Shown here: in pieces, positions 19,721 through 29,106 of the stretch
Numbering within the stretch: the first letter of the stretch is position 1
Layout of the letters: each line of letters starts with the position of its first letter
NCBI RefSeq assembly: GCF_021287045.1
Contig: NZ_JAJTBG010000002.1
Location: forward strand, 310,001 to 374,000
DNA length: 64,000 nt
Origin: Oryzomicrobium sp.
GTDB taxonomy: Bacteria > Pseudomonadota > Gammaproteobacteria > Burkholderiales > Rhodocyclaceae
Reading direction: 5' to 3'
Notes under the pieces: model-generated
Databases searched by the model: none
Seen by the model: only the letters and a program-made list of their open reading frames with translations
What the model was told of the DNA's origin: nothing
Made by a program: the position numbers and the translations under genes

Positions 19721-21139
19721 CTAGCCCTTGAGCACCTGCAACAGCACGTGCAGGTCGTGGTTGAGCTGATTGTCCTTCATTTTCAGGTCTTCGATGGTGC
19801 GAACGGCATGGAGCACCGTGGTGTGGTCGCGCCCGCCGAAGGCGTCGCCGATGGCCGGATAGCTGTGCGGGGTAAGGTCCTTGGCCAGCCACATCGCCAC
19901 CTGGCGGGGACGGGCGATGATCCGGGTGCGCTTCTTCGAATAGAGATCGGCGACCTTGATCTTGTAGTACTCGGCCACCGTCTTCTGGATGTTTTCCACT
20001 GTGATCTGGCGATTGTAGGCGCCGATCACGTCCTTCAAGGCTTCCTTGGCCATGTCCAGGCCGATGGCCCGACCGTGGAACTGGGAATAGGCCAGCACCT
20101 TCTTTAACGCCCCTTCCAGCTCGCGCACGTTGGACTTGAGGTGCTTGGCGATGAAGAACGCCACCTCCTTGTCCAGGCGCACCCCTTCGGCCTCGGCCTT
20201 CTTTTCCAGGATGGCCACCCGCATTTCCATCTCGGGCGGCTCGATCTGCACGGTCAGGCCCCAGTCGAAGCGGGTGATCAGCCGGTCTTCCAGACCGGTG
20301 ATGTCCTTGGGGTAGGTGTCGCAGGTGATGATGATCTGCTTCTTCGCCTCCATCAGGGCGTTGAAGGCATAGAAGAATTCTTCCTGAGTGCGGTTCTTGC
20401 CGTTCAGGAACTGCACGTCGTCGATCAGCAGCACGTCCACCGAACGGTAGTAGCGCTTGAACACGTCGAACGACTTCTGCTGGTAGGCGCGCACCACGTC
20501 CTGGTAATAATCCTCGGCGTGCACATAACGCAGCACCTTGTCCGGCCGATCGGCCAGGATGCGGTTGCCGATGGCGTGGATCAGGTGGGTCTTGCCCAGG
20601 CCGGCGCCGCCGTAGATAAACAAGGGGTTGTAGTCGCTACCCGGATTCTCGGCCACGCGCATGGCAGCAGCCCGGGCCAGGTCGTTGGCCTTGCCCACTA
20701 CCAGGTTGTCGAAGGTGAAGGCGGCATTCAGCCGGGTCTTCTCATAACCGGTCTTCTCCCGGTTGGGCGCCTTGGCGGCCGGGGCGGGACGTGGGACGGA
20801 GGCGGGCAGTTCGCCGCTGTCGGCCCCCGCAGATTCGGCGGAAGTGGCGGTGGACGGGAGCGAAACCGCTGCCGGGCGGGGCGCCGGGGCGCTGCCCTGG
20901 CCGATCGACAGGTCGATGGAAACGTCGCTGTTGAAAAATTCCCGTCCGTATTCCTGAATGCGGCTCAGGTAGCGGTCGCGCACCCACTTCAGGATGAAGC
21001 CGTTGGGGGCGTACAGACGCAGCCCCTCGGCGGGGTCGGGGCCCGCTTCAAGCCGCAAGGGCTTGATCCAGGTGTTGAATTGCTGCGCCGGCAGCTCTTG
21101 CTCAAGCCGGGACAGGCAGGAAGACCAGAATTCGCTCAT
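19721..21139 (-). CDS. dnaA: Chromosomal replication initiator DnaA
   Basis: 472 residues with all four DnaA domains: N-terminal oligomerisation domain ([20 protein letters not shown]), a Pro/Ala/Ser-rich linker (about 95-130), the AAA+ domain with Walker [11 protein letters not shown] and [11 protein letters not shown], and the C-terminal DNA-binding domain with the signature [11 protein letters not shown]. It binds DnaA boxes at the origin and melts the neighbouring AT-rich DNA. First gene of the minus-strand dnaA-dnaN-gyrB set, divergent from rpmH. Confidence 0.97.
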   Translation of the reverse strand: MSEFWSSCLSRLEQELPAQQFNTWIKPLRLEAGPDPAEGLRLYAPNGFILKWVRDRYLSRIQEYGREFFNSDVSIDLSIGQGSAPAPRPAAVSLPSTATSAESAGADSGELPASVPRPAPAAKAPNREKTGYEKTRLNAAFTFDNLVVGKANDLARAAAMRVAENPGSDYNPLFIYGGAGLGKTHLIHAIGNRILADRPDKVLRYVHAEDYYQDVVRAYQQKSFDVFKRYYRSVDVLLIDDVQFLNGKNRTQEEFFYAFNALMEAKKQIIITCDTYPKDITGLEDRLITRFDWGLTVQIEPPEMEMRVAILEKKAEAEGVRLDKEVAFFIAKHLKSNVRELEGALKKVLAYSQFHGRAIGLDMAKEALKDVIGAYNRQITVENIQKTVAEYYKIKVADLYSKKRTRIIARPRQVAMWLAKDLTPHSYPAIGDAFGGRDHTTVLHAVRTIEDLKMKDNQLNHDLHVLLQVLKG

Positions 21140-21494
21140 TGAGTGCAGAAGGCACCCGGCCCGTGCAGGCTAGCGGGCCAGATAAAAACAGCGCCCGGTG
21201 CAGTTTCGCCGAGGCGAGGCTGCGCACCGGGCCGGGGGAGGAGGGGAGGGATCGCGGACAGCTGGCCCGGGCATCGGGCATTCAACGCGAAAGCCCTGCT
21301 GGAAAGCCATGGCGGTACCGAAAAGCAAGACCGGCGATGACCGGACCTGCCGCCGCCGTCCTCCGAAGATTGACCACCATTCTACCCGTTCCGGCCCGAG
21401 TTATCCACAGGGCAAAGATCGGGAACCTTGACAAGATGAGGCCAGCCCGGGTTTAATCACGCGTTTATCTTTCCCGAAGCATCAAGGACTTATC
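21140..21494. other. dnaA-rpmH divergent intergenic region
   Basis: No gene. It contains one consensus DnaA box (TTATCCACA, 21401-21409) and the rpmH promoter. This is the classical oriC position in many bacteria, but with one consensus box and GC-rich sequence elsewhere it looks weaker as an origin than 26650-26842. The box may instead autoregulate dnaA. Confidence 0.6.
21428..21457 (+). promoter_or_regulatory. Sigma-70-type promoter of rpmH
   Basis: TTGACA at 21428-21433 and TTTAAT at 21452-21457 are separated by 18 bases, about 40 bases ahead of the rpmH start. Strong promoters at this position are usual because rpmH-rnpA are highly expressed. Confidence 0.65.
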
Positions 21495-21629
21495 ATGAAG
21501 CGTACCTACCAGCCTTCCGTCGTGCGCCGTAAGCGCACCCACGGTTTCCTCGTCCGCATGAAGACCCGCGGCGGCAAGAAAGTGATCGCTGCCCGCCGCG
21601 CCAAGGGCCGTCATCGTCTGGCCGTTTGA
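21495..21629 (+). CDS. rpmH: 50S ribosomal protein L34
   Basis: 44 residues, beginning [19 protein letters not shown] and ending in the basic [10 protein letters not shown]-like tail (here [12 protein letters not shown]). Length and sequence are typical L34. The stop codon overlaps the TTG start of rnpA (TTGA), so the two are translationally coupled. Confidence 0.97.
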   Translation: MKRTYQPSVVRRKRTHGFLVRMKTRGGKKVIAARRAKGRHRLAV

Positions 21630-22126
21630 AGAAGCCCTTTGGCTTCCCCCGCGCCCGGCGGCTGCTGAAATCCGAGGAATTCACGGCCGTCTTCGACTTC
21701 CGGCGCGTGGCGCGAAGCCCGCATTTCGTACTGCACTATCTTGAGCCGGCAGCGGATCGGGACGCCACTGCCCCCGGTCAGCCCCGGCTCGGGTTGGTGA
21801 TCGGCAAGCGCCATCTGCGCCATGCCGTGCGGCGCAACCTGGTGAAGCGCATCGCCCGGGAAACCTTCCGGATGATGCAGGCGGAACTCAAGCCCCGCGA
21901 CTACGTGTTGCGCATGGCCGCCGTTCCCCGTTCCGGGCCGGCTCCGGCCCCGGTTCCAGGCAAGAAGAAATCCGGCAAGGGGCAGCCCGCCCCGGTGCGC
22001 CTCGACCGCCAGGCCCTGGCCAGCGAACTGCGCGGCCTCTTCGCCCGCAATCTGGTCCGCGACCGCGCCAAGTCCGGCATGTCTGGCAAGCCCGCCTCCC
22101 CCGACGCGCCATGCGCATCCTGCTGA
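21626..22126 (+). CDS. rnpA: Ribonuclease P protein component
   Basis: 166 residues from a TTG at 21626 that overlaps the rpmH stop. The N-terminal aromatic binding region ([17 protein letters not shown]) and the conserved RNR motif ([15 protein letters not shown]) are present. It assists the RNase P RNA in 5' maturation of tRNAs. The protein is longer than the usual 115-130 residues: a Pro/Gly/Lys-rich segment (about 103-123, [15 protein letters not shown]) interrupts the end of the core, and a tail follows. The 3' end overlaps yidD by 16 bases. Confidence 0.92.
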   Translation: MKKPFGFPRARRLLKSEEFTAVFDFRRVARSPHFVLHYLEPAADRDATAPGQPRLGLVIGKRHLRHAVRRNLVKRIARETFRMMQAELKPRDYVLRMAAVPRSGPAPAPVPGKKKSGKGQPAPVRLDRQALASELRGLFARNLVRDRAKSGMSGKPASPDAPCASC

Positions 22127-22320
22127 TCGGCCTGGTCCGTCTCTACCAGTATGCGTTGAGCCCCTTCCTGGGGCCTTCCTGCCGTTTCACCCCGTCCTGT
22201 TCCGAGTACATGGTCGAAGCCCTGCGGCGCCACGGCGCGGTCAAGGGCCTGTGGCTCGGCACGCGGCGGATCTGCCGCTGCCACCCCTGGCACCCCGGCG
22301 GCCACGATCCGGTGCCATAA
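22111..22320 (+). CDS. yidD: Membrane protein insertion efficiency factor YidD
   Basis: 69 residues. The [15 protein letters not shown] core and [15 protein letters not shown] end are the YidD signatures with conserved cysteines. The protein is thought to bind the inner membrane and assist YidC-dependent insertion. It overlaps rnpA and precedes yidC, the ancestral order rpmH-rnpA-yidD-yidC-mnmE. Confidence 0.95.
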   Translation: MRILLIGLVRLYQYALSPFLGPSCRFTPSCSEYMVEALRRHGAVKGLWLGTRRICRCHPWHPGGHDPVP

Positions 22321-22392
22321 TGGCGCCTCTTTTTTAACCCGCCTCCGGGCGGCCGATTCCCACCACACGGCTAAACAAGGCTGACAGGGCTC

Positions 22393-24030
22393 ATGGATAA
22401 CCGTCGTCTGCTCCTTTCGATCATCTTCTTCGTCTCCATCTTCATGCTGTGGGAGGCCTGGAACCGGCAGCACGCGCCCCAGCCCGTGGCGGGCAGCGCC
22501 GCCCAGGCGTCGGCCCAGTCCGGCGCGCCGGTGCCTTCGGCCAGCCTCCAGGCGGGCGTGACCGCTCCCGCCGGTGACGCGGCTTCCCAGTCCGCCGCCG
22601 AGAAGGTGACCGTCACCACCGACCTGTTCAAGGCCGAAATCTCCAGCCAGGGCGGCGACCTGGTGCGCCTCGAACTGCTCAAGCACAAGTCCGCCGACGA
22701 AAACGCCTCCCCGGACCACCGCCTGGTGCTGATCGATCCGGCCCACCGCTACGAAGCCCAGACCGGCCTGATCGGCGACAACCTGCCTACCCACCGCAGC
22801 ACCTTCAAGGTCTTGCCGGGCAAGCGCGAGATGGCCGAGGGCAGCGATACCCTGACCCTGTCCCTGGAAGCCGATACCGCCAACGGCGTGAAGGTGATCA
22901 AGACCTACACCTTCCACCGCGACAGCTACGTCATCGACGTGGGCTACGAGATCGACAACCACAGCCAGGCCGCCGTGGCGCCCCACGCCTACTTCCAGTT
23001 GCAGCGCGACGAGACCAAGCCCGCCGGCGAGGCCCGCATGGTCAGCACCTTCACCGGCCCGGCCTTCTATTCGGCCGCCGACAAGTACCAGAAGGTGGAC
23101 TTCTCCGACATCGAGAAGGACAAGGCCAAGCACGTCAAGACCGCCGACAACGGCTGGGTGGCCATGGTGCAGCACTACTTCGTCACCACCTTCCTGCCCC
23201 AGGGCAACGTGACCCGGGAGTTTTACACCCGCAAGGTGGGCAACGGCGCCGTCGCCGCCGGCGTGATCCTGCCGGTGCAAAGCATCGCCCCGGGCGCTAA
23301 GGGCGGCATCACCGTGCCCATGTACGCCGGTCCCCAGGTGCAGAGCGAGCTGAAGAAGCTGGCCGATGGCCTGGATCTGGTGGTGGACTACGGCTGGCTG
23401 ACCATCATCGCCGCGCCCCTGTTCTGGGTGCTGCAAGCCCTGCACAAGCTCACCGGCAACTGGGGCTGGGCGATCATCCTGCTCACCATCGGCCTCAAGC
23501 TGCTGTTCTTCCCGCTGTCCGCCGCGTCCTATAAGTCCATGGCCAAAATGCGCCAGGTGACGCCGCGCCTGACCCAGATCAAGGAGCGCTTCGGCGACGA
23601 CCGCCAGCGCATGAACCAGGAGATGATGGAGCTGTACAAGAAGGAGAAGATCAACCCCCTGGGCGGCTGTCTTCCCATTGTCGTGCAGATTCCGGTGTTC
23701 ATCGCCCTCTACTGGGTACTGCTCGGCGCCGTGGAAATGCGTCAGGCGCCTTGGCTGGGCTGGATCACCGACCTGTCGGTGGCCGATCCCTTCTACATCC
23801 TGCCGGTGTTCATGATGGTCACCATGCTGATCCAGACCAAGCTCAACCCCACCCCGCCGGACCCGATCCAGGCCAAGGTGATGTGGATGATGCCCCTGGT
23901 CTTCGGCGTGATGTTCTTCTTCTTCCCCGCCGGCCTGGTGCTGTACTGGACGGTAAACAACCTGCTGTCCATCGCCCAGCAGTGGTCGATCAACCGCATG
24001 ATGGGCGACGGCAAGGCGGCCAAGGCCTGA
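22393..24030 (+). CDS. yidC: Membrane protein insertase YidC
   Basis: 545 residues. The first membrane helix ([18 protein letters not shown]) is followed by an Ala/Pro/Ser-rich linker, a large periplasmic beta-sandwich domain (about 75-345) and the five-helix insertase core with [21 protein letters not shown]-type sequence, a basic cytosolic loop ([24 protein letters not shown]) and [10 protein letters not shown] at the end. It inserts inner-membrane proteins alone or with SecYEG; the ATP synthase c subunit encoded in this window is a known type of substrate. Confidence 0.97.
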   Translation: MDNRRLLLSIIFFVSIFMLWEAWNRQHAPQPVAGSAAQASAQSGAPVPSASLQAGVTAPAGDAASQSAAEKVTVTTDLFKAEISSQGGDLVRLELLKHKSADENASPDHRLVLIDPAHRYEAQTGLIGDNLPTHRSTFKVLPGKREMAEGSDTLTLSLEADTANGVKVIKTYTFHRDSYVIDVGYEIDNHSQAAVAPHAYFQLQRDETKPAGEARMVSTFTGPAFYSAADKYQKVDFSDIEKDKAKHVKTADNGWVAMVQHYFVTTFLPQGNVTREFYTRKVGNGAVAAGVILPVQSIAPGAKGGITVPMYAGPQVQSELKKLADGLDLVVDYGWLTIIAAPLFWVLQALHKLTGNWGWAIILLTIGLKLLFFPLSAASYKSMAKMRQVTPRLTQIKERFGDDRQRMNQEMMELYKKEKINPLGGCLPIVVQIPVFIALYWVLLGAVEMRQAPWLGWITDLSVADPFYILPVFMMVTMLIQTKLNPTPPDPIQAKVMWMMPLVFGVMFFFFPAGLVLYWTVNNLLSIAQQWSINRMMGDGKAAKA

Positions 24031-24061
24031 CCGGCCCCCTCTGCCCCGCACCGCGGCGACA

Positions 24062-24096
24062 GGCCCCCGGCGACATTCGCCCCGGGGGCCTTTTTC
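24062..24096 (+). terminator. Rho-independent terminator after yidC
   Basis: Stem GGCCCCCGG/CCGGGGGCC (24062-24070 with 24082-24090) followed by TTTTTC. It lies between yidC and mnmE, so mnmE may be partly uncoupled from the upstream operon. Confidence 0.8.
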
Positions 24097-24121
24097 ATTG
24101 TTGTCATTGGAGACCAGCCCC

Positions 24122-25477
24122 ATGATGCCCAAGCGCGACGTCATCGCCGCCGTGGCCACCGCCCCCGGCCGGGGCGGCATCGGCGTGATCCGCATCTCCG
24201 GCCCCGATCTGGGGGCCTACGTAGCCGCCCTGGCCGGCCGCGACGTCCCGCCGCGCCAGGCGGTGCTCGCCACCTTCCGCGACGCCGCCGGCGCCCCCCT
24301 CGACCAAGGCCTGCTGCTGCACTTCCCCGGCCCGGGTTCGTTCACCGGCGAGGACGTGATCGAACTGCACGGTCACGGCGGCCCGGTGGTGCTGCAACTG
24401 CTGCTGTCCCGCTGCCTCGACCTGGGGGCCCGGCTGGCCGAACCCGGCGAATTTACCCGGCGCGCCTTCGAGAACGGCAAGCTCGATCTGGCCCAGGCTG
24501 AAGCCGTAGCCGATCTGATCGACGCCTCCACGGCCTCCGCCGCCCGTTCGGCGGTACGCTCGCTGCAAGGCGACTTCTCCCGGCAAATCCACGTACTCAA
24601 CGACGAGCTGATCGAACTGCGTGCCCTCACCGAGGCCACCCTGGACTTTCCTGAGGAGGAGATCGACTTCCTGGAGGCGGCCAACGCCTTTGCCCGCCTC
24701 GACGCCCTGAGCCAGCGCCTCGCCGCCATCTTCGCCAAGGCCCGCCAGGGCAAGCTGCTCCAGGGCGGCCTGCACGTGGTGCTGGTGGGCCAGCCCAACG
24801 TCGGCAAGTCTTCCCTACTCAACGCCCTGGCCGGCGACGAGCTGGCCATCGTCACCCCTATCGCCGGCACCACCCGGGACGTGGTACGCGGCACCTTGCA
24901 GATCGAAGGCATTCCCCTGCACGTGGTGGACACCGCCGGCCTGCGCGACACCGAGGACCAGGTCGAACAGATCGGCATCGCCCGCACCTGGAAGGCGGTG
25001 GACGAGGCCGACGTGGTGCTGCTGCTCACCGATGCCCAGCACGGCATCACCGCCGCCGAGGAAGCGATTCTGACCCGCCTGCCGGCCCACGCCATCCGCC
25101 TCACCGTGGAAAACAAGGTGGACCTGACCGGCGACGCGCCGGGCCTGGTTCCGGAAGGCCAAGGCAGCCAGCGCATCCGTCTCTCCGCCAAGACCGGGGC
25201 CGGCATGGCCGAACTGCGCCAGGCCCTGCTCGACATCGCCGGCTGGCACCCCCAGGAAGACGTGTTCATTGCCCGGGAACGGCACCTGCGGGCCCTGGCC
25301 GAGGCCAACCTGCACCTGGATGCCGCCCGCGACCAGGCCAAGCTCGTGCCTCCCCCCCTGGAACTGTTTGCTGAGGAACTGCGCCTGGCCCAGCAGGCCC
25401 TCAACAGCATTACCGGCGAATTCACCGCCGACGACCTGCTCGGCGAAATCTTCGGCCGCTTCTGCATCGGTAAATAG
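24122..25477 (+). CDS. mnmE: tRNA uridine-5-carboxymethylaminomethyl GTPase MnmE
   Basis: 451 residues from the ATG at 24122, about 9 bases after a GGAG ribosome binding site; an in-frame ATG also follows at 24125. The folate-binding N-terminal domain begins [23 protein letters not shown], the G domain has [14 protein letters not shown] and DTAGLRDT, and the protein ends in the obligatory FCIGK with the conserved cysteine. With MnmG (also in this window) it modifies the wobble uridine of several tRNAs. Confidence 0.97.
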   Translation: MMPKRDVIAAVATAPGRGGIGVIRISGPDLGAYVAALAGRDVPPRQAVLATFRDAAGAPLDQGLLLHFPGPGSFTGEDVIELHGHGGPVVLQLLLSRCLDLGARLAEPGEFTRRAFENGKLDLAQAEAVADLIDASTASAARSAVRSLQGDFSRQIHVLNDELIELRALTEATLDFPEEEIDFLEAANAFARLDALSQRLAAIFAKARQGKLLQGGLHVVLVGQPNVGKSSLLNALAGDELAIVTPIAGTTRDVVRGTLQIEGIPLHVVDTAGLRDTEDQVEQIGIARTWKAVDEADVVLLLTDAQHGITAAEEAILTRLPAHAIRLTVENKVDLTGDAPGLVPEGQGSQRIRLSAKTGAGMAELRQALLDIAGWHPQEDVFIARERHLRALAEANLHLDAARDQAKLVPPPLELFAEELRLAQQALNSITGEFTADDLLGEIFGRFCIGK

Positions 25478-25504
25478 TACCGTCGACGATTTTCACGTAG
25501 TTAC

Positions 25505-25535
25505 AAAAAAGCCCGCGTTTCTGCGGGCTTTTTTG
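25505..25535 (+). terminator. Rho-independent terminator after mnmE
   Basis: GCCCGC (25511-25516) pairs with GCGGGC (25523-25528), flanked by an A run before and a T run after (AAAAAA and TTTTTT), so it could work in both directions. Confidence 0.85.
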
Positions 25536-26004
25536 TTGCCGAACAGTGCAATGGGGCAGTGATTTGCAGGGAATTCACAATTTCCATCTACAGAAGAAAT
25601 GACGACTTTTACGGCTGGTTCGTTATTAACCTTGATTTTTCTCTGAAAAAAACAGTATCAGGCCAACCCAAAATTCTCACATCACAGTTTTCAGCCAATC
25701 CTCCCGACCGGCCTAAGAAGCATGCCAGAGTCTATCAAATAAAATACATTAAAAATAATCAACACAATGTTTTTAAAAGATTTTTTTATAAAACACGACA
25801 GAATTCGGCGTCTATAAAACGGGGAAGGGAAATCGAATCCCGAGCTGGTCGTCCGACACCAAATGCAATTCCTTCTCTTCGCTCATCGGCAGAGCAAGTC
25901 GTGGTGGCGTAAACGACTTTGATCCATCAGTGTTCCGGCAGGAAAAGAATTCTCTGCCGGATGTTCTGATCTGCCGTCCACCGGCGGCGGAAGGGGAAAA
26001 CACC
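25536..26004. other. AT-rich non-coding region before the DUF995-like gene
   Basis: A strikingly AT-rich stretch (about 25560-25810, richest at 25736-25800) in a GC-rich genome. A 117-codon open frame at 25559-25912 has no family resemblance and basic, low-complexity composition, so I do not call it. The stretch may be part of the origin region or a remnant of transferred DNA, and holds the promoter of the next gene. Confidence 0.5.
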
Positions 26005-26475
26005 ATGAAACCCAGCCCGATCGCCATTGGCTACGTCGCAACCGGAATTTCAGCCATATTCCTGCTGATCATCCCGTCGTTGGCCCTGGCCGATACCTCA
26101 GCCAACCTGACCTTGGGCGACCTGATGAACCAGGGCGCCGTCCAGCAATCCCGGGACGACCTCCTGTCGCTCCTGCCCGGTGCCAAGGTGAGCAACGTCA
26201 GCCGTAACGGCTCCGTGCGTCATTGGGAGAACATCGAGGGCAGGGAATTCGTTGCTTCCGCCACCAACCCAACGGCTGGGCTCAACTACGCCCGTTTCAC
26301 CGGCAAGGGCTCCTGGCGCCTTGGCGACAACGGCACCTACTGCGTCCACATCGAATGGCCGGTGACTTCCGAGCAGTGGTGCCACTTCATTTTCAAGCTC
26401 GGAAGCAAGTACTACACGGTCAGGTCGACCACTGATCCGGCCAGTCCGGCCTACGAATTCACCTTCGTTCACTAA
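26005..26475 (+). CDS. Small secreted protein, DUF995-like
   Basis: 156 residues from the ATG at 26005 preceded by a purine-rich GAAGGGGAAAA. A signal peptide (IGYVATGISAIFLLIIPSLALA, cleavage near residue 29) leads to a compact domain with GKGSWRLGDNGTYCVHIEW and SEQWCHFIFKLGSKYYTV; two cysteines in these blocks could form a disulfide. The pattern resembles the DUF995 family of periplasmic proteins of unknown function. It stands alone between two AT-rich spacers and is followed by a terminator. Confidence 0.7.
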   Translation: MKPSPIAIGYVATGISAIFLLIIPSLALADTSANLTLGDLMNQGAVQQSRDDLLSLLPGAKVSNVSRNGSVRHWENIEGREFVASATNPTAGLNYARFTGKGSWRLGDNGTYCVHIEWPVTSEQWCHFIFKLGSKYYTVRSTTDPASPAYEFTFVH

Positions 26476-26550
26476 CAACCCACGGTTTTGGAATTAGCGT
26501 TTTTCGTAGTTAAAAGCGCCGATCGTTCATTCATCTTCGTCGATCCTGCG

Positions 26551-26580
26551 AAGCCACGGAGGTTTTCCGTGGCTTTTTTC
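26551..26580 (+). terminator. Rho-independent terminator after the DUF995-like gene
   Basis: Stem AGCCACGG/CCGTGGCT (26552-26559 with 26567-26574) with a 7-base loop, followed by TTTTTC. Confidence 0.8.
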
Positions 26581-26649
26581 GTGCCGTTTCTGAAGGTGCC
26601 GGCTGTACATCGGTTTTCCTTATAGGATTTAAGTATGTAAACCGATAAA

Positions 26650-26842
26650 GATTAGTTAACCAAAGCCAAAGTCTGTGGATAACTAAAATTTGTACTGTAA
26701 AAACAAATCGTTGTTGCATTTTTTTGGGTGTGAGAAAGCTGCCCTGGGGGTTGTGGATAAAAGTAGAACAAGTTATCCACAGGCTGGCTTTCCTCTACTT
26801 ATCCATCTCTTGTGCACAGGAATCGAGTCGGTTTTATCCCCG
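26650..26842. other. Candidate replication origin (oriC) with clustered DnaA boxes
   Basis: Three consensus DnaA boxes lie within 110 bases: TGTGGATAA at 26674-26682 and 26752-26760, TTATCCACA at 26773-26781, plus near-consensus copies at 26799-26807 and 26834-26842. An AT-rich segment with T and A runs (about 26683-26727) could be the unwinding element. GATTAGTTAACC (26650-26661) precedes the first box at the same 24-base spacing as in the dnaA-dnaN spacer. No coding potential from 26476 to 26895. This is the densest DnaA-box cluster in the window. Confidence 0.7.
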
Positions 26843-26895
26843 GAAGACCGTTTCTGCTACCTTGAACCCCCTTCTTCCGCCTTCCTGAAGCAGTC

Positions 26896-27678
26896 ATGGA
26901 CCTGTTCGCCGACCTACCTGCCGTTCTTCTGCCCCTGCTGGCTGCGGCGTTCGTCGCCGGCTTGATCGATGCGGTGGTGGGCGGCGGCGGCCTGGTGCAG
27001 ATCCCCGCCCTGTTCACCGTGCTACCCGGGGAAACCCCGGCCACCCTGTTCGGCACCAACAAGTGCGCCAGCGTGGTGGGCACCGCCAACGCCGCCTGGC
27101 GCTATGCCCGCCGGGTGAGGATGCCCTGGGGCACTACCCTGCCGGCTGCCATGGCGGCCTTCGCCTTTTCCTTCCTCGGCGCCATGGCGGTGGCATGGCT
27201 GCCCAAGGAATCCCTGCGCCCCCTGATCCTGGCCCTGCTGATCGGCTCGGCGGCCTACACCTACTGGAAGAAGGATTTCGGTGCTCTGCATGCGCCAGCC
27301 CACGCCGGGTTGCGCGAAAAGGGCTATGCGCTGGCCCTCGGGGCGGTGATTGGCTTCTACGACGGTTTTTTCGGTCCAGGCACCGGCTCGTTCCTGATCT
27401 TCCTGTTCATCCGCTTCTTCGGTTTCGACTTTCTGCACGCCTCGGCAGCATCCAAGGTGGTCAACGTGGCCACCAACCTGGCAGCACTGGCCTTCTTCGT
27501 TCCCACCGGCCACTGGATTCCGGCCCTGGCTTTGGCCATGGCCCTGGCCAACATGGGCGGCTCCGTGGTCGGCACGCGGCTGGCCCTCTCCGGCGGCAGC
27601 CGCTTCGTACGCAAGTTCTTCCTGGTGGTAGTGGGGGCGATGATCGTCAAGTTCGCCTGGGACACCTTCACGCGCTGA
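26896..27678 (+). CDS. TSUP (TauE/SafE) family permease
   Basis: 260 residues, all membrane helices, with the family hallmark early (FVAGLIDAVVGGGGLVQIPAL, about 17-37) and its second-half counterpart (IGFYDGFFGPGTGSFLIF). TSUP proteins carry sulfite, organosulfonates or other small anions across the inner membrane. The GTNKCASVVGT segment is the subgroup often annotated as YfcA. Substrate is unknown. The gene starts just after the candidate origin. Confidence 0.9.
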   Translation: MDLFADLPAVLLPLLAAAFVAGLIDAVVGGGGLVQIPALFTVLPGETPATLFGTNKCASVVGTANAAWRYARRVRMPWGTTLPAAMAAFAFSFLGAMAVAWLPKESLRPLILALLIGSAAYTYWKKDFGALHAPAHAGLREKGYALALGAVIGFYDGFFGPGTGSFLIFLFIRFFGFDFLHASAASKVVNVATNLAALAFFVPTGHWIPALALAMALANMGGSVVGTRLALSGGSRFVRKFFLVVVGAMIVKFAWDTFTR

Positions 27679-27843
27679 ATCGGCCCGGCGGCACCGTTTC
27701 GCCACCTCGTCGCCAAGACCTCCGGGAGGCGGCCGCCGGGGCGATTTGCTATCATCCCGCGCTTGTCCCGCTTTTGGCTTCGCCGCACCAGTGCCGGATC
27801 GACCGGCCGTTTTCACCACAAGAAGGTTACGAGAGGAGAGACC

Positions 27844-28989
27844 ATGCGTCGTCTGACCCTGCTTGCCGCGACCCTGGCCGCGCTGGGCGCCAATCTGGCC
27901 CACGCCGACATCAACGTGGGCGTGTCCCTGTCCGCCACCGGGCCGGCCGCATCCCTGGGCATTCCGGAAAAGAACACCTTCGCCCTGCTGCCGACCACCA
28001 TCGCCGGCCAGAAGGTGAACTACATCGTCCTCGACGACGCCACCGATCCCACCGCCGCGACCAAGAACGTCAAGAAGCTCACCTCCGAGAACAAGGTGGA
28101 CGTGATCGTCGGTTCCACCACCACGCCGAATTCCCTGGCCATGGCCGACGTGGCCGCCGAGACCGAGACGCCGATGATCTCCATGGCCGGTTCGGCCATC
28201 GTCGTCGAGCCGATGGACGCCAAGCGCTACTGGGTGTTCAAGACCCCGCAGAACGACGCCCACATGGCCACCGCCATCGTCGAGCACATGACCACCCACG
28301 GCGTGAAGACCGTGGCCTTCATCGGTTTCGCCGACGCTTACGGCGAAGGCTGGTGGAAGGAATTCGCCAAGATCGCCGAAGCGCGCAAGCTCAAGATCGT
28401 CGCTTCCGAGCGCTACCAGCGCAACGACACCTCGGTCACCGGCCAGGCCCTCAAGATCCTCGCCGCCAAGCCCGACGCCGTGCTGGTGGGTGCCGCCGGC
28501 ACCCCGGCCGTGCTGCCGCAGAAGACCCTCAAGGAAAAGGGCTACAAGGGCCTGGTCTACCAGACCCACGGCGTGGCCAACCAGGACTTCCTGCGCGTCG
28601 GCGGCAAGGACGTGGAAGGCGCTTACCTGCCGGTGGGCCCGGTGGTGGTGGCTAACCAGCTGCCCAACGACAACCCGGTCAAGAAGGCCGCCCTGGAGTA
28701 CGTGAAGAAGTACGAGGCCGCCCATGGCGCCGGCAGCGTCTCCGCCTTCGGCGCCCACGCCTGGGACGCCTCGATCCTGCTCCAGCACGCCGTCCCGCTG
28801 GCGCTGAAAAAGGGCCAGCCGGGCACCAAGGAATTCCGCAAGGCCCTGCGCGACGCCCTGGAAGGCACCACCAACGTGGTCGGCTCCCACGGCATCTACA
28901 ACATGACGCCCCAGGACCACATGGGTTTCGATCAGCGCGCCCGGGTCATGGTGCGCATCGAGAACGGCACCTGGAAGTTGCAGAAGTAA
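27844..28989 (+). CDS. ABC transporter substrate-binding protein, branched-chain amino acid type
   Basis: 381 residues. Signal peptide MRRLTLLAATLAALGANLAHA then a periplasmic binding fold starting DINVGVSLSATGPAASLGIPEKN, the LivK/receptor-family pattern. GTPAVLPQKTLKEKGYKGLVYQTHGVAN lies in the hinge region. A GAGGAGAG ribosome binding site precedes the ATG. It feeds the membrane complex encoded directly downstream. LivK-family receptors also bind urea, amides or aromatic acids, so leucine/isoleucine/valine is only the default guess. Confidence 0.88.
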   Translation: MRRLTLLAATLAALGANLAHADINVGVSLSATGPAASLGIPEKNTFALLPTTIAGQKVNYIVLDDATDPTAATKNVKKLTSENKVDVIVGSTTTPNSLAMADVAAETETPMISMAGSAIVVEPMDAKRYWVFKTPQNDAHMATAIVEHMTTHGVKTVAFIGFADAYGEGWWKEFAKIAEARKLKIVASERYQRNDTSVTGQALKILAAKPDAVLVGAAGTPAVLPQKTLKEKGYKGLVYQTHGVANQDFLRVGGKDVEGAYLPVGPVVVANQLPNDNPVKKAALEYVKKYEAAHGAGSVSAFGAHAWDASILLQHAVPLALKKGQPGTKEFRKALRDALEGTTNVVGSHGIYNMTPQDHMGFDQRARVMVRIENGTWKLQK

Positions 28990-29001
28990 GCCAGCCGACC
29001 T

Positions 29002-29047
29002 CGGGGGCGGCGTCCGCCACACCAGCGGACGCCGCCCCCGTTGTTTT
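29002..29047 (+). terminator. Strong hairpin between the binding-protein and permease genes
   Basis: A perfect 16-bp GC-rich inverted repeat (29002-29017 with 29025-29040) with a 7-base loop, followed by TTGTTTT. It is likely a partial terminator or 3' stabiliser that raises binding-protein mRNA over that of the permease genes. Confidence 0.75.
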
Positions 29048-29106
29048 ACGTTTGAACGAAGCAAAGTAGCCACCGAAGCAACCAAGCTCACCGCAGCCGA
29101 CCGACC

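Noticed and set aside
25559-25912. 117-codon plus-strand open frame in the AT-rich region
   Set aside because: No family resemblance, basic low-complexity composition, no ribosome binding site, and it lies in a region that reads as regulatory or origin DNA.
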